The notes: generated from the sequence alone by a model not told the origin. Numbered from the stretch's first letter, positions 1 through 10,107 are shown. The stretch is DNA of 64,000 bases from Brachymonas denitrificans (GCF_907163135.1 NZ_CAJQUA010000001.1:759001-823000); one strand, 5' to 3'. A program made the numbers and translations.

Positions 1-280
1 TGGAGAAACCTTCGGGCGTGTAATGCTGCAGTGCAGCAATTTTATCAGTAATTATCAAATGCCAGCTGTCAGACTGTATCCACTACGGATGCAGGCGCAG
101 CAATGTCACATTTTGCAACTGCGTTTTGCCCCTGCACCATAGCAGCAACCCTAGTTTTTGGCACGGTCATGCGAAGAATCACGCGGTTCTGTCACATGAG
201 TTTCATGTAATTGATATAAAGCCGGATCTGGCCCGCCGAAGCGGCGGGCGAAAGTGCAGCTTGTCGATGCCAGCACCATG
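1..280. other. intergenic left edge, no gene seen
   Basis: No convincing coding region was found here on either strand. A GC-rich inverted repeat (CCCGCC-GAAGC-GGCGGG, about 232-248) could be a hairpin at the end of a gene lying to the left of the window, but no T-run follows it. The stretch TTGGCACGGTCATGC near 157-171 resembles a sigma-54 promoter but has one base too few between the two conserved blocks. Confidence 0.4.
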
Positions 281-314
281 AAAAAAAGCCACCGGCCTTG
301 CGGACGGTGGCTTT
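281..314 (-). terminator. intrinsic terminator of the aminotransferase gene
   Basis: On the minus strand the stem AAAGCCACCG pairs with CGGTGGCTTT and is followed by a run of seven T. It lies just beyond the stop codon of the aminotransferase at 337. Confidence 0.85.
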
Positions 315-336
315 GCGGCTGTGGCACAGGAGCGCC

Positions 337-1533
337 TTACAGCACCTTGGCGATGCTCTCGCAGACGTAGGCGACGTTCTTGCTGTTGAGCGCAGCCACG
401 CACATGCGGCCGGTGTCGGTGCCGTACACGCCGAACTCGTTGCGCAGGCGCACCATCTGGTCCTTGGTCAGGCCGGAGTAGCTGAACATGCCGATCTGCT
501 TGGTGATGAAGGACATGTCGCGCTGTACGCCGGCAGCCTTCAGGCCGTCGACCAGGGCCTGGCGCATGGCCTTGATGCGGGTGCGCATCTCGCCCAGCTC
601 CTGCTCCCACTGGGCGCGCAGCTCGGGGTTGTTCAGCACGGTGGCAACCACGGTGCCGCCATGCGTGGGCGGGTTGCTGTAGTTGGTACGCACCACGATC
701 TTGAGCTGGCTCAGCACGCGGGCGGCTTCTTCCTTGCTCTCGCACACCACGCTCAGGGCGCCTACGCGCTCGCCGTACAGGCTGAAGCTCTTGCTGAAGG
801 AGGTGGAGACGAAGAAGTTCAGGCCGGCGGCCACGAACTTGCCGATCACGGCGCCGTCTTCGGCGATGCCGTGGCCGAAGCCCTGGTAGGCCATGTCGAG
901 GAAGGCAACCAGACCCTTGGCCTTGACCACTTCAACGACCTTGTCCCACTGCTCGGGGGTAATGTCGTAGCCGGTGGGGTTGTGGCAGCAGGCGTGCAGC
1001 ACCACGATGGTGCCGGCTTCGGCCGCGTTCAGGCTGGCCAGCATGCCGTCGACGTTCACGCCCAGCTTGTCGGCATCGTAGTAGGCATAGGTTTCGACCG
1101 TGAAGCCGGCGTTGGTGAACAGGGCGCGGTGGTTTTCCCAGCTCGGGTCGCTGATCAGCACCTTGGCGTTGGGGTTGAGCTTCTTCAGGAAGTCGGCGCC
1201 GATCTTCAGGCCACCGGTGCCGCCCAGGGCCTGCACGGTGGCCACACGGCCGTCCTTGACCACGGCGCTGTCGGCGCCGAACACCAGCGCCTTGACAGCG
1301 TTGTCGTAGGCGGCCAGGCCGTCGATCGGCAGGTAGCCGCGGGCGGCGGGCTTGTCCATCATGGCCTTCTCTGCAGCCTGCACGCACTGCAGCAGGGGCA
1401 GCTTGCCGTTGTCGTCAAAGTACACGCCCACGCCCAGGTTGACCTTGTTGGGGTTGGTGTCGGCGTTGTACTGTTCGTTCAGGCCCAGGATCGGGTCGCG
1501 GGGGGCCATTTCGACGGCGGAGAAAAGGGACAT
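337..1533 (-). CDS. tyrB: aromatic/aspartate aminotransferase
   Basis: This 398-residue protein is a PLP-dependent class I aminotransferase of the AspC/TyrB type. It transfers the amino group between aspartate or aromatic amino acids and 2-oxoglutarate in the cytoplasm. The start [18 protein letters not shown] is the canonical N-terminus. Visible family marks are GYLPIDGL near 67, the HNPTG motif near 184, D213/Y216 in FLDMAYQG, the PLP lysine K249 in [16 protein letters not shown] and SNPPTHGG further on. It is divergent from uvrB, as in many Comamonadaceae. AspC and TyrB cannot be separated with certainty from sequence alone, so the symbol is provisional. Confidence 0.9.
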   Translation of the reverse strand: MSLFSAVEMAPRDPILGLNEQYNADTNPNKVNLGVGVYFDDNGKLPLLQCVQAAEKAMMDKPAARGYLPIDGLAAYDNAVKALVFGADSAVVKDGRVATVQALGGTGGLKIGADFLKKLNPNAKVLISDPSWENHRALFTNAGFTVETYAYYDADKLGVNVDGMLASLNAAEAGTIVVLHACCHNPTGYDITPEQWDKVVEVVKAKGLVAFLDMAYQGFGHGIAEDGAVIGKFVAAGLNFFVSTSFSKSFSLYGERVGALSVVCESKEEAARVLSQLKIVVRTNYSNPPTHGGTVVATVLNNPELRAQWEQELGEMRTRIKAMRQALVDGLKAAGVQRDMSFITKQIGMFSYSGLTKDQMVRLRNEFGVYGTDTGRMCVAALNSKNVAYVCESIAKVL

Positions 1534-1845
1534 GAGGTACCTCTGGCTGGTGTTTGGGGAGAAAACAGGCCCGCACACCACACTCGCAGCAGTATTGCGG
1601 ACAACTTTTCTATTGTAAGAGCGTGGCCTCTCATTCGAAAAGCGCGGCGTGGAGGATGGGGCAACTTAATCGCGGTAGCAGGGCGCACCTGTGGCGGCAC
1701 GGCAAAACGCTGGCTGGCACGGATCACAGTCGACAGCCAGCGCGCGCCGGGGATCCGGGCGATGCTGTGTGGCCTTCCATGCGATTGCCGGCATCCGTGC
1801 GGGCCGGATGCTTTACATTGCACGTTTGGTCCCCACCTGATTGCC
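1534..1845. other. divergent intergenic region tyrB/uvrB
   Basis: These 312 bases must hold the promoters of the two divergent genes. No clear -35/-10 pair, and no LexA box (CTGT-N8-ACAG), was seen upstream of uvrB, so SOS control of this uvrB is not supported by the sequence. Confidence 0.5.
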
Positions 1846-3945
1846 ATGTCCGCAAGCCCCCACACCGAAATCCTTGCCGATCCCGCCCAGGCTACCGCAC
1901 CTGCGGGAGAGTTCGTGCAGTTTCCCGATTCGCCGTTCCAGCTGTTCCAGCCGTATCCGCCGGCAGGCGACCAGCCCACGGCCATCAACGAACTGGTGGA
2001 GGGCATCCACGATGGCGAGGCCTACCAGACCCTGCTGGGCGTGACCGGCTCGGGCAAGACCTTCACCATGGCCAACGTGATTGCCCGCCTGGGCCGTCCG
2101 GCCATCGTGTTTGCGCCGAACAAGACGCTGGCGGCGCAGCTTTACAGCGAATTCCGCGAGTTCTTTCCGAAGAACGCGGTGGAATACTTCGTGAGCTACT
2201 ACGACTACTACCAGCCGGAAGCCTATGTGCCGCAGCGCGACCTGTTCATCGAGAAGGACAGCGCGATCAACGAGCATATCGAGCAGATGCGACTGAGTTG
2301 CACCAAGAGCCTGCTGGAGCGGCGCGACGTGGTGATCGTGGCGACCGTCTCGGCCATCTACGGCATCGGCAAGCCCGAGAGCTACCACCGCATGATCATG
2401 ACGCTGCGCGCCGGTGACCAGTACAGCCAGCGCGACATCATCGGGCAGCTGGTGCGCATGCAGTACCAGCGCAACGAGATGGAATTCACGCGCGGCAAGT
2501 TCCGCGTGCGGGGCGACACCATCGACGTGTTTCCTGCCGAGCACAGCGAACTGGCGCTGCGCATCGAGCTGTTCGATGACGAAATCGAGACGCTGCAGCT
2601 GTTCGACCCGCTCACCGGCAAGGTGCGGCAGAAACTGGCGCGCTTTACGGTGTATCCGAGCAGCCATTACGTCACGCCGCGCGAGCAGGTGCTGAGCGCC
2701 GTGGAGGGCATCAAGCTGGAGCTGGCGGATCGTCTGAAGTACTTTTACGACGAAGGCAAACTGGTGGAGGCGCAGCGGCTGGAGCAGCGCACGCGCTTCG
2801 ACCTGGAGATGCTGGCCGAAGTGGGGCACTGCAAGGGCATTGAAAACTACTCACGCCATCTGGCGGGCACGCTGCCGGGCGAGGCGCCGAGCACGCTGAC
2901 CGACTATCTGCCGGCTGATACCGTCATGTTCCTGGACGAGAGCCACGTGATGATCGGCCAGCTCGGCGCGATGTACAACGGCGACCGTTCGCGCAAGACC
3001 ACGCTGGTGGAGTATGGTTTTCGCCTGCCGAGTGCGCTGGACAACCGGCCGCTCAAGTTCGAGGAATTCGAGCGCAAGATGCGGCAGGTGGTGTTCGTCT
3101 CGGCCACGCCGGCGGACTACGAAAAGACCCATGCGGGCCAGGTGGTGGAGCAGGTGGTGCGTCCCACCGGCCTGGTCGATCCCGAAGTGGAAGTGCGCCC
3201 GGCCACCAGCCAGGTGGACGATGTGCTGCAGGAAATCCGCAACCGCACGGAGCAGGGCGACCGCGTGCTGATCACCACGCTGACCAAGCGCATGGCCGAG
3301 CAGTTGACCGACTATCTGACCGAGAACGGCGTGAAGGTGCGCTATCTGCACAGTGACGTGGATACCGTGGAGCGCGTCGAGATCATCCGCGACCTGCGCC
3401 TGGGCAGTTTCGATGTGCTGGTGGGCATCAACCTGCTGCGCGAGGGACTGGATATTCCGGAAGTGTCGCTGGTGGCGATTCTGGATGCGGACAAGGAAGG
3501 CTTTCTGCGCAGCGAGCGCAGCCTGATCCAGACCATCGGCCGCGCCGCGCGCAACGTGAACGGCAAGGCCATCCTGTATGCCGACCGCATCACGGACAGC
3601 ATGCAGCGCGCCATTTCCGAGACCGAGCGTCGCCGTGCCAAGCAGATGGCCTTCAACGAGGCGCACGGCATCACGCCGCGCAGCGTGGTCAAGCAGGTGC
3701 GCGACCTGATCGATGGCGTCTACAGCGAAAAGGCCAGCAAGGCGGCGCAGCAGCAGGAAATGCAGCGCGCCTATGCCGAAGAGCTGAGCGAGAAGGATCT
3801 GGCGAAGGAAATCAAGCGGCTCGAGAGGCAGATGATGGAGCACGCGAAGAACCTGGAGTTCGAGCAGGCGGCGCGTACGCGCGACCAGCTGGCGGCGCTG
3901 CGCGAGCGCGTGCTGGGCGGGGCGGGGCACGACGTGGTCAATTGA
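1846..3945 (+). CDS. uvrB: excinuclease ABC subunit B
   Basis: UvrB (699 residues) is the damage-verifying helicase-like subunit of nucleotide excision repair; it is loaded by UvrA and recruits UvrC. Walker A GVTGSGKT is at 65-72, the DNA-clamping beta-hairpin [12 protein letters not shown] follows, then the DESH Walker B, the helicase motifs [14 protein letters not shown] and QTIGRAARN, and a C-terminal UVR domain ([20 protein letters not shown]). The start at [10 protein letters not shown] was chosen because homology begins shortly after it ([14 protein letters not shown]). The long open frame upstream is antisense to the aminotransferase and is not part of the gene. Length is normal for the family. 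Confidence 0.97.
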   Translation: MSASPHTEILADPAQATAPAGEFVQFPDSPFQLFQPYPPAGDQPTAINELVEGIHDGEAYQTLLGVTGSGKTFTMANVIARLGRPAIVFAPNKTLAAQLYSEFREFFPKNAVEYFVSYYDYYQPEAYVPQRDLFIEKDSAINEHIEQMRLSCTKSLLERRDVVIVATVSAIYGIGKPESYHRMIMTLRAGDQYSQRDIIGQLVRMQYQRNEMEFTRGKFRVRGDTIDVFPAEHSELALRIELFDDEIETLQLFDPLTGKVRQKLARFTVYPSSHYVTPREQVLSAVEGIKLELADRLKYFYDEGKLVEAQRLEQRTRFDLEMLAEVGHCKGIENYSRHLAGTLPGEAPSTLTDYLPADTVMFLDESHVMIGQLGAMYNGDRSRKTTLVEYGFRLPSALDNRPLKFEEFERKMRQVVFVSATPADYEKTHAGQVVEQVVRPTGLVDPEVEVRPATSQVDDVLQEIRNRTEQGDRVLITTLTKRMAEQLTDYLTENGVKVRYLHSDVDTVERVEIIRDLRLGSFDVLVGINLLREGLDIPEVSLVAILDADKEGFLRSERSLIQTIGRAARNVNGKAILYADRITDSMQRAISETERRRAKQMAFNEAHGITPRSVVKQVRDLIDGVYSEKASKAAQQQEMQRAYAEELSEKDLAKEIKRLERQMMEHAKNLEFEQAARTRDQLAALRERVLGGAGHDVVN

Positions 3946-4055
3946 GGGCACATGCGCGCTTCCGAGGCGCGTGGATGGCACACGCGGAGCGGCGTACGCG
4001 ACGCCATGTTTGGAGCGCGGAACCGGTCCTTTGTCGCCCGGATGGCAAAAAATCA

Positions 4056-4080
4056 CCTTGTACCCTAGCAAGGTACAAGG
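4056..4080. repeat. perfect 9-bp inverted repeat upstream of the iscR promoter
   Basis: CCTTGTACC (4056-4064) pairs perfectly with GGTACAAGG (4072-4080) across a 7-base loop. It lies 110 bases after uvrB and 13 bases before the -35 of the iscR promoter. No T-run follows on the plus strand, so a regulator-binding site is at least as likely as a uvrB terminator. Confidence 0.6.
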
Positions 4081-4089
4081 TTATCGGTT

Positions 4090-4114
4090 ATACTTGACCT
4101 AAATAGTCGGGTTA
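4090..4114 (+). promoter_or_regulatory. iscR promoter with type 1 IscR-binding site
   Basis: The 25 bases from ATACTTGACC to AGTCGGGTTA match the published type 1 IscR consensus (ATASYYGACTRWWWYAGTCRRSTAT) at about 21 positions by hand. The site overlaps a -35 hexamer TTGACC at 4094-4099, with a weak -10 near 4117-4123. This predicts repression by [2Fe-2S]-IscR, the classical feedback loop of the isc operon. Confidence 0.85.
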
Positions 4115-4182
4115 GAGGCTATTTCAGCCCGGCCGCACGCCGGCCCCAGGCTGCCCGCTCACCCTTCAACAGAGAGAATGCC

Positions 4183-4722
4183 ATGCGACTTACCACCAAA
4201 GGACGCTTCGCCGTTACCGCCATGATCGATCTGGCCCTGCGTCAGAGCGGCGGCCCGGTGACACTGGCCGCCATCAGCCAGCGCCAGCAGATTTCGCTGT
4301 CGTATCTGGAGCAGCTGTTCGGCAAGCTGCGCCGTCATGAACTGGTCGAATCCACCCGTGGCCCGGGCGGCGGCTATACGCTCGCGCGCAAGGCGGGCGA
4401 CATCACCGTGGCCGACATTGTCGTGTCGGTGGACGAGCAGCTCGATGCCACCAGCTGCGGCGGCAAGGCCAACTGCATGGGCGAGAACAACGGCCCCTGC
4501 ATGACGCACGACCTGTGGACCAGCCTGAACGACCGCATGCTCGACTTCCTGCGCTCCGTCTCGCTGCAGAAGCTGGTGGACGAACAGATCGCCAAGGGCG
4601 TGCGCATCGAGGACAAGCCCATGATCAAGCGCGCCATCTCTTCCGCGCCCGTGCTCAAGCCGGTGCGCGTGAATGCGCCCAACTCGGTTTTCGCCCTGGG
4701 CACCGTGCCGCTTTCCAAATAA
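4183..4722 (+). CDS. iscR: Fe-S cluster regulator IscR
   Basis: IscR (179 residues) is an Rrf2-family winged-helix repressor that senses cellular Fe-S status through a [2Fe-2S] cluster. The N-terminus MRLTTKGRFAVTAMIDLAL is canonical. The wing segment RGPGGGYTLAR and the cluster cysteines C92, C98 and C106 are present. The last cysteine is two residues further along than in the E. coli protein (C104), a small insertion in the cluster loop. It is the first gene of the isc operon, behind a type 1 IscR site, and is followed by iscS after 51 bases. Confidence 0.96.
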   Translation: MRLTTKGRFAVTAMIDLALRQSGGPVTLAAISQRQQISLSYLEQLFGKLRRHELVESTRGPGGGYTLARKAGDITVADIVVSVDEQLDATSCGGKANCMGENNGPCMTHDLWTSLNDRMLDFLRSVSLQKLVDEQIAKGVRIEDKPMIKRAISSAPVLKPVRVNAPNSVFALGTVPLSK

Positions 4723-4729
4723 ATACAAT

Positions 4730-4749
4730 GCGGGCCTTCGCGGGCCCGC
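4730..4749 (+). promoter_or_regulatory. hairpin in the iscR-iscS intercistronic spacer
   Basis: GCGGGCC (4730-4736) pairs with GGCCCGC (4743-4749), leaving a TTCGCG loop, 24 bases before the iscS start codon. The following TCTTCTGC is too poor in T for a strong terminator. It may protect the iscR part of the message or attenuate transcription, as a structure in the same position does in E. coli. Confidence 0.55.
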
Positions 4750-4773
4750 TCTTCTGCAATCACGAGTACGACA

Positions 4774-5988
4774 ATGACGCCTCATTTCCCCATTTACCTC
4801 GATTACGGCGCCACCACGCCGGTGGACCCGCGCGTGGCCGAAGCCATGATTCCCTGGATCAGCGAGCATTTCGGCAACGCGGCCTCGCGCAGCCATGCCT
4901 GGGGCTGGGAAGCCGAAGCGGCTGTCGAGAAGGCGCGCGAACAGGTGGCCGAACTGATCGGCGCCGATCCGCGCGAGATTGTCTGGACCAGCGGCGCGAC
5001 CGAATCCGACAACCTGGCCATCAAGGGCGCTGCACACTTCTACAAGAGCCGCGGCAAGCACCTCATCACCGTCAAGACCGAGCACAAGGCCGTGCTGGAC
5101 ACCATGCGCGAGCTGGAGCGTCAGGGCTTTGAAGTGAGCTATCTGGATGTGCAGGAAAACGGCCTGCTGGATCTGGACGTGCTGAAGGCCACCATCCGTC
5201 CCGACACCATCCTGATCAGCGTGATGTTCGTGAACAACGAGATCGGCGTGATCCAGGACATTCCGGCCATCGGCGCACTGTGCCGCGAGAAGGGCATCGT
5301 GTTCCATGTGGACGCGGCGCAGGCCACCGGCAAGGTGGAGATCGACGTGAAGACCATGCCGATCGACCTGATGAGCCTGGCCAGCCACAAGACCTATGGC
5401 CCCAAGGGCATTGGCGCTCTGTACGTGCGCCGCAAGCCGCGTGTGCGCATCGAGGCGCAGATGCACGGCGGTGGCCACGAGCGCGGCATGCGCAGCGGCA
5501 CGCTGCCCACCCATCAGTGCGTGGGCATGGGCGAGGCCTTCCGCATCGCACGCGAAGAGATGCAGAAGGACCACGAGCATGCCGCCCGCCTGCAGAAGCG
5601 TCTGCTGGACGGTCTGAGCGGCATCGATCAGGTGTTCGTCAACGGCGACATGGAGCACCGCGTGCCGCACAACCTGAACATGAGTTTCAACTTCGTCGAG
5701 GGCGAGTCGCTCATCATGGGCATCAAGGGCCTGGCGGTGTCCAGCGGCTCTGCCTGTACCAGCGCCAGTCTGGAACCCAGCTACGTGCTGCGCGCCCTGG
5801 GCCGCAGCGACGAGCTGGCGCACAGCAGCCTGCGCATGACCTTTGGCCGTTTCACGACGGAAGAGGAGGTGGACTATGCGATCAATACCATCAAGGAAAA
5901 CGTCGCCAAGCTGCGCGAACTGAGCCCGCTGTGGGAGATGCACCAGGAAGGCATCGACCTGAGCACCATCGAATGGGCGGCCCACTGA
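4774..5988 (+). CDS. iscS: cysteine desulfurase IscS
   Basis: IscS (404 residues) removes sulfur from cysteine and hands it as persulfide to IscU for cluster assembly and to tRNA-thiolation enzymes. The N-terminus [21 protein letters not shown] is canonical. The PLP lysine is K206 in [12 protein letters not shown], and the persulfide cysteine is C328 in the flexible loop [16 protein letters not shown], both at the E. coli positions. The C-terminal IscU-docking tail is intact. Its stop codon overlaps the start of the next gene (TGATG), which indicates translational coupling. Confidence 0.97.
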   Translation: MTPHFPIYLDYGATTPVDPRVAEAMIPWISEHFGNAASRSHAWGWEAEAAVEKAREQVAELIGADPREIVWTSGATESDNLAIKGAAHFYKSRGKHLITVKTEHKAVLDTMRELERQGFEVSYLDVQENGLLDLDVLKATIRPDTILISVMFVNNEIGVIQDIPAIGALCREKGIVFHVDAAQATGKVEIDVKTMPIDLMSLASHKTYGPKGIGALYVRRKPRVRIEAQMHGGGHERGMRSGTLPTHQCVGMGEAFRIAREEMQKDHEHAARLQKRLLDGLSGIDQVFVNGDMEHRVPHNLNMSFNFVEGESLIMGIKGLAVSSGSACTSASLEPSYVLRALGRSDELAHSSLRMTFGRFTTEEEVDYAINTIKENVAKLRELSPLWEMHQEGIDLSTIEWAAH

Positions 5989-6413
5989 TGAGCCACCTCG
6001 TCCTTGCCCCACGCGCGTTGCTGCGCACCGCCCCGGCGGTGGTGCTGCTGGCCGGCGCGTGGATGGCGCAGCCCGCGCAGGCTTCCACCCAGGTGGCCTG
6101 CCTGCTCGCCGGCAAGGTGCAGCAGGTGCAGCAGCAGCCGCTCAACGAGCGTATGGTGCGTGTGCAACTGCAGCAGGTGAAGGACGACAACACCGTGCGC
6201 AACGACGTGGAATGCAGCAAGCAGTTCCGCACCGGCGACTCCCTGTGGGTGAGCCTGGATGTGCGCACCAATGACAACACCAAGCTGCCCCGGGCGGGCG
6301 ACCGCATCTGGCTGAGCTTTCGCTACGGCGATGACCGCAGCGGCACCGTCTGGCGGAAGTATGAATCCATCCCGCTGGGCAAATATCTGGAGAGAAAAAA
6401 TGGCATACAGTGA
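5988..6413 (+). CDS. small secreted protein of unknown function inside the isc operon
   Basis: This 141-residue protein is not one I can assign to a family. It starts with a typical Sec signal peptide (hydrophobic stretch about 15-29, likely cleavage after AQA at residue 32), so it should act in the periplasm. The mature part is rich in Gln and Arg, has two cysteines (C38, C76) that could form a disulfide, and ends in GKYLERKNGIQ. The start codon overlaps the iscS stop by one base and its 3' end overlaps iscU by 14 bases, so it is co-translated with the cluster-assembly genes. The base composition matches the neighbours. A periplasmic protein here is not part of the standard isc set. Confidence 0.8.
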   Translation: MSHLVLAPRALLRTAPAVVLLAGAWMAQPAQASTQVACLLAGKVQQVQQQPLNERMVRVQLQQVKDDNTVRNDVECSKQFRTGDSLWVSLDVRTNDNTKLPRAGDRIWLSFRYGDDRSGTVWRKYESIPLGKYLERKNGIQ

Positions 6414-6792
6414 CAAGGTCATCGACCACTACGAGAACCCCCGCAACGTCGGCTCCTTTGACAAGTCCGACGAGTCCGTCGGTACCGGCATGGTGGGTGC
6501 ACCGGCCTGTGGCGACGTGATGAAGCTGCAGATCAAGGTCAACCCGAGCACCGGCGTGATCGAGGATGCGCGTTTCAAGACCTATGGCTGTGGTTCTGCC
6601 ATTGCCAGCAGCTCGCTGGTGACCGAGTGGGTCAAGGGCAAGACGCTGGACGAGGCCGCGGCGCTCAAGAACAGCCAGATTGCCGAAGAACTGGCACTGC
6701 CACCGGTGAAAGTGCACTGCTCCATCCTGGCGGAAGACGCCATCAAGGCGGCCGTGAACGACTACAAGAAGAAGCACGACGCAACTGCCTGA
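6400..6792 (+). CDS. iscU: Fe-S cluster scaffold IscU
   Basis: IscU (130 residues) is the scaffold on which [2Fe-2S] and [4Fe-4S] clusters are built before HscA/HscB-driven transfer. The three ligand cysteines C37 (GAPACGDV), C64 (YGCGSAIASSS) and C107 (VKVHCSILAEDA), the conserved D39 and the HscA-recognition motif LPPVK (100-104) are all present. The start MAYSDKVIDHYENPRNVG is canonical. It lies within the last 14 bases of the upstream small gene, behind GAGAGAAAAA. Confidence 0.97.
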   Translation: MAYSDKVIDHYENPRNVGSFDKSDESVGTGMVGAPACGDVMKLQIKVNPSTGVIEDARFKTYGCGSAIASSSLVTEWVKGKTLDEAAALKNSQIAEELALPPVKVHCSILAEDAIKAAVNDYKKKHDATA

Positions 6793-6864
6793 TTTCCTGA
6801 ACGGGAACAGCGCGATCTGACTGGCGGCTTGCCCTTTGGGTGGGCTTCTGCAATGGACAAAGAC

Positions 6865-7188
6865 ATGGCAATCACAATGACTGAAGCGGCGGCCCGCCAC
6901 GTGAACCGCTCGCTCACCAAACGCGGCAAGGGTCTGGGAGTGCGCCTCGGCGTGAAGACCACGGGTTGCTCCGGCCTGGCCTACAAGCTCGAATATGTGG
7001 ACGAGGCCGAGCCGGAAGACGTGATCTTCGAACAGCACGGCGTGAAAGTGCTGGTCGATCCGAAGAGCCTGTCGTACATCGACGGCACTGAGCTCGACTA
7101 TGTGCGCGAAGGCCTGAACGAGGGCTTCAAGTTTCTCAATCCGCGCGAGCGCGACCGTTGCGGTTGCGGCGAGAGCTTCCGCGTCTGA
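6865..7188 (+). CDS. iscA: A-type Fe-S carrier IscA
   Basis: IscA (107 residues) is a cluster carrier or iron donor. I chose the ATG giving [13 protein letters not shown] because the three ligand cysteines then fall at C35 (TTGCSGLAY), C99 and C101 (DRCGCGESF), exactly as in E. coli IscA; an in-frame ATG 12 bases upstream would add MDKD. It lies between iscU and hscB and ends 6 bases before hscB. Confidence 0.95.
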   Translation: MAITMTEAAARHVNRSLTKRGKGLGVRLGVKTTGCSGLAYKLEYVDEAEPEDVIFEQHGVKVLVDPKSLSYIDGTELDYVREGLNEGFKFLNPRERDRCGCGESFRV

Positions 7189-7194
7189 CGCAGC

Positions 7195-7722
7195 ATGAAC
7201 CTGCAGGACAACGATTTCGAACTGTTCCAGTTGCCGCTTCGGCAACAGCTGGATCTGGCCGACCTGGACCAGCGCTGGAAGACGCTGCAGCGCCAGGTGC
7301 ACCCGGACCGCTTCGTGGCGCAGGGGGCTGCGGCGCAGCGGGTGGCCATGCAGTGGTCGGTGCGTATCAACGAAGCCTACCAGCGGCTGAAGGATCCGCT
7401 CAAGCGCGCGGCCTATCTGTGCGAACTGGCGGGTGTGCCCGTGGAGGCGCACAGCAACACGGCCATGCCGGCGGACTTTCTGATGCAGCAGATGGAATGG
7501 CGCGAGGCGCTGGATGATGCGGACGATGCAGGAGCCTTGCAGAGCCTGGCCGGCGAAGTGGAACAGGCACGGCGCGATGCATTGCAGCAGGTGACGAGCG
7601 CCATCGACGAACAGCAGGACATGCCCGCCGCGGCTGCGCTGGTGCGCCGCATGATGTTCATCCAGAAGTTTGCACAGGAAGTGCGTCAGCGGCAGTTGCA
7701 GCAGCAATTGCAGCAGGGCTGA
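7195..7722 (+). CDS. hscB: J-domain co-chaperone HscB
   Basis: HscB (175 residues) brings IscU to the Hsp70 HscA and stimulates its ATPase. The N-terminal J domain carries the HPD motif at 36-38 (QVHPDRF). The C-terminal three-helix bundle that binds IscU starts near residue 95 (DFLMQQMEWREALDDA). Length is typical (about 170). It starts 6 bases after iscA; the gap to hscA is unusually long at 156 bases. Confidence 0.95.
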   Translation: MNLQDNDFELFQLPLRQQLDLADLDQRWKTLQRQVHPDRFVAQGAAAQRVAMQWSVRINEAYQRLKDPLKRAAYLCELAGVPVEAHSNTAMPADFLMQQMEWREALDDADDAGALQSLAGEVEQARRDALQQVTSAIDEQQDMPAAAALVRRMMFIQKFAQEVRQRQLQQQLQQG

Positions 7723-7878
7723 TCGTTCTGTCGGTGGCATTCACGCACCGCCGGTAAGGCTGCCGATGGGCAGGGTGGGGCGGGGCTCCAAGTCTGGGAC
7801 AATACGGCCTGCCTCCAGAAGGCGGCCGGTTTTCCCCTCGTGCAGCGCAAACCGGCGTTGCACAGAAACAGTTTCTTT

Positions 7879-9750
7879 ATGGCACTCCTCCAGATCTCCG
7901 AACCCGGGCAATCGCCCAATCCGCACGAGCGGCGCATTGCCGTCGGCATCGACCTGGGCACCACGCACTCGCTGGTGGCCTCCATGCGCCACGGCCTGGC
8001 CGAGTGCCTGCCGGATGCGGATGGCAAGGTGATTCTGCCTTCGGCGGTGCGCTATCTGGACAACGGTGGCCGCCAGATCGGCGCCGAGGCCTTGCGCCAT
8101 CTGACAGATGATCCGCAGAACACCATCGTGTCGGTCAAGCGCTTCATGGGGCGCAGCCTGGACGATATCCGCGCCAGCCATGGCGAGCATCTGCCCTACG
8201 AGTTTGTGGCAGAGGATCCGGCCAAGGGCATGGTGCGCATCCGCACGCGCGGCGGCGACAAATCTCCGGTGGAGGTGAGCGCCGAGATTCTGGCTACGCT
8301 GCGTTATCGCGCGGAAGATACTTTCAATGACGACCTGTACGGTGCCGTGATCACCGTGCCGGCCTATTTCGATGACGCCCAGCGCCAGGCGACCAAGGAT
8401 GCGGCCCAGTTGGCCGGCCTGCAGGTACTGCGCCTGATCAACGAACCGACCGCGGCGGCCATTGCCTACGGGCTGGACAACGCCAGCGAAGGCGTCTATG
8501 CCGTGTTCGACCTGGGCGGCGGTACCTTCGATATTTCCATCCTGCGCCTGGCGCAAGGCGTGTTCGAGGTGATTGCCACCAGCGGCGATTCCGCGCTGGG
8601 CGGTGATGACTATGATCGCGCGCTGGTGCAACAGGTGCTGGAGCGCGCCGGCGTGTCGGTCGGCACTGCCGAAGACCGCGCGGCGTTGATGGTGGCGGCG
8701 CGAGCCTGCAAGCATGCGCTGACGGAAAGCGAAAGCGCAGAGTTCATCGCCGAGCTGTCCACCGGAACGCTGCAGCAGACCGTTACCCGTGCGGACTTCG
8801 ACGCCGCTACCGCAGCCCTGACGCAGCGCTGCATGCAGGTGGTGCAGACCACGCTGCACGATGCGCAATTGCTGCCGTCGGATGTGCAGGGCGTGGTGAT
8901 GGTGGGCGGCTCCACCCGCATGCCGCACATCCAGCAGGCCGTGGGCCGCTTCTTCGGCACCACGCCGCTGACCAACCTGAATCCCGACGAGGTGGTGGCG
9001 CTGGGCGCCGCCATCCAGGCCAACCAGCTGGCCGGCAACAGCACCAACGGCGAATTGCTGCTGCTGGACGTGATTCCGCTCTCGCTGGGCATCGAGACCA
9101 TGGGCGGGCTGGTGGAGCGCATCATCCCGCGCAACCAGACCATTCCGGTGGCCATGGCGCAGGATTTCACCACCTATCAGGACGGCCAGACCGCCATGAG
9201 CCTGCACGTGGTGCAGGGCGAGCGCGACATGGTGCAGGATTGCCGCAGCCTGGCGCGCTTCACGCTGCGCGGCATTCCGCCGATGGCGGCCGGTGCAGCG
9301 CGCATCCGCGTGACCTTTACCGTGGATGCCGACGGCCTGCTGCACGTGAGCGCCCGCGAGCAGGGCAGTGGCGTGGAGGCCAGCATCGAGGTCAAGCCGA
9401 GCTACGGCCTGAGCGATGACGCCATCGCCACCATGCTGCAGGAAAGCTTCACTACCGCCGAACAGGACATGGCCGCGCGTGCGCTGGCAGAGGCCCGCGT
9501 CGATGCCGACCGCATGGTGCTGGCAACGCGCAGTGCCCTGGCGGCCGATGGCGACCTGCTCACAGAAGCCGAACGCCAGTCCATCGAATGGCTGATCGTG
9601 GCCCTGCAGGAAACGGCCAAGGGCAGCCAGCCAGCCGACATCGAGGCAGCCACCAAGGCGCTGGCTACCGGCACCGAAGCCTTTGCCGCCATGCGCATGA
9701 ACCGCGGCATCCAGCAGGCGCTGGCCGGCCACAATATCGAAGAAATCTGA
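7879..9750 (+). CDS. hscA: Hsp70 chaperone HscA
   Basis: HscA (623 residues) is the specialised Hsp70 that, with HscB, drives release of clusters from IscU by binding its LPPVK loop. The N-terminal ATPase domain has the phosphate-1 motif [13 protein letters not shown], the GGGTFDIS phosphate-2 motif and [11 protein letters not shown]. The substrate-binding domain follows from about residue 390 ([17 protein letters not shown]). The start [11 protein letters not shown] is the family's usual N-terminus; 13 further upstream codons are open but lack homology. The ferredoxin gene follows after 18 bases. Confidence 0.96.
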   Translation: MALLQISEPGQSPNPHERRIAVGIDLGTTHSLVASMRHGLAECLPDADGKVILPSAVRYLDNGGRQIGAEALRHLTDDPQNTIVSVKRFMGRSLDDIRASHGEHLPYEFVAEDPAKGMVRIRTRGGDKSPVEVSAEILATLRYRAEDTFNDDLYGAVITVPAYFDDAQRQATKDAAQLAGLQVLRLINEPTAAAIAYGLDNASEGVYAVFDLGGGTFDISILRLAQGVFEVIATSGDSALGGDDYDRALVQQVLERAGVSVGTAEDRAALMVAARACKHALTESESAEFIAELSTGTLQQTVTRADFDAATAALTQRCMQVVQTTLHDAQLLPSDVQGVVMVGGSTRMPHIQQAVGRFFGTTPLTNLNPDEVVALGAAIQANQLAGNSTNGELLLLDVIPLSLGIETMGGLVERIIPRNQTIPVAMAQDFTTYQDGQTAMSLHVVQGERDMVQDCRSLARFTLRGIPPMAAGAARIRVTFTVDADGLLHVSAREQGSGVEASIEVKPSYGLSDDAIATMLQESFTTAEQDMAARALAEARVDADRMVLATRSALAADGDLLTEAERQSIEWLIVALQETAKGSQPADIEAATKALATGTEAFAAMRMNRGIQQALAGHNIEEI

Positions 9751-9768
9751 TTTTCAGGAGCGGCACCC

Positions 9769-10107
9769 ATGCCTATCATCAAGATCCTGCCCCACGCGGA
9801 ATACTGTCCCGAGGGCACCGAAGTCCAGATCCCGACAGGCACCACCATCTGCCAGGGCCTGCTGGACAACAACATCAACATGGAGCACGCCTGCGACATG
9901 GTCTGCGCCTGCACCACCTGCCACGTCATCGTGCGCGAGGGCTTCAACAGCCTGAGCGAGCAGGACGAGTGCGAGGAAGACATGCTGGACCGTGCCTGGG
10001 GCCTGGAGCCCAACTCGCGCCTGTCCTGCCAGGCCATGGTGGGCACGCAGAACCTGACGATCGAGATCCCCAAGTACTCGATCAACCACGCCAAGGAAAA
10101 CCACTGA
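9769..10107 (+). CDS. fdx: ISC [2Fe-2S] ferredoxin
   Basis: This 112-residue adrenodoxin-type ferredoxin supplies electrons for cluster assembly on IscU/IscS. Cluster ligands are C42, C48 and C51 (HACDMVCACTTCHV) and C87 (RLSCQAM). It is the last recognisable isc gene; iscX, which follows fdx in enterobacteria, is not present. An RBS CAGGAG lies just upstream of the ATG. Confidence 0.96.
   Translation: MPIIKILPHAEYCPEGTEVQIPTGTTICQGLLDNNINMEHACDMVCACTTCHVIVREGFNSLSEQDECEEDMLDRAWGLEPNSRLSCQAMVGTQNLTIEIPKYSINHAKENH

Noticed and set aside
157-171. Sigma-54-like promoter TTGGCACGGTCATGC
   Set aside because: Spacing between GG and GC is 9 instead of the strict 10 bases, and no downstream gene reads rightward from it.
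298-1845. Long plus-strand extension of the uvrB frame
   Set aside because: It is antisense to the aminotransferase and has repetitive His/Ala/Gly-rich composition typical of a GC-rich shadow frame; uvrB homology starts only after 1846.
1534-1845. LexA control of uvrB
   Set aside because: No CTGT-N8-ACAG was seen; CTGTGTGG near 1765 lacks the second half.
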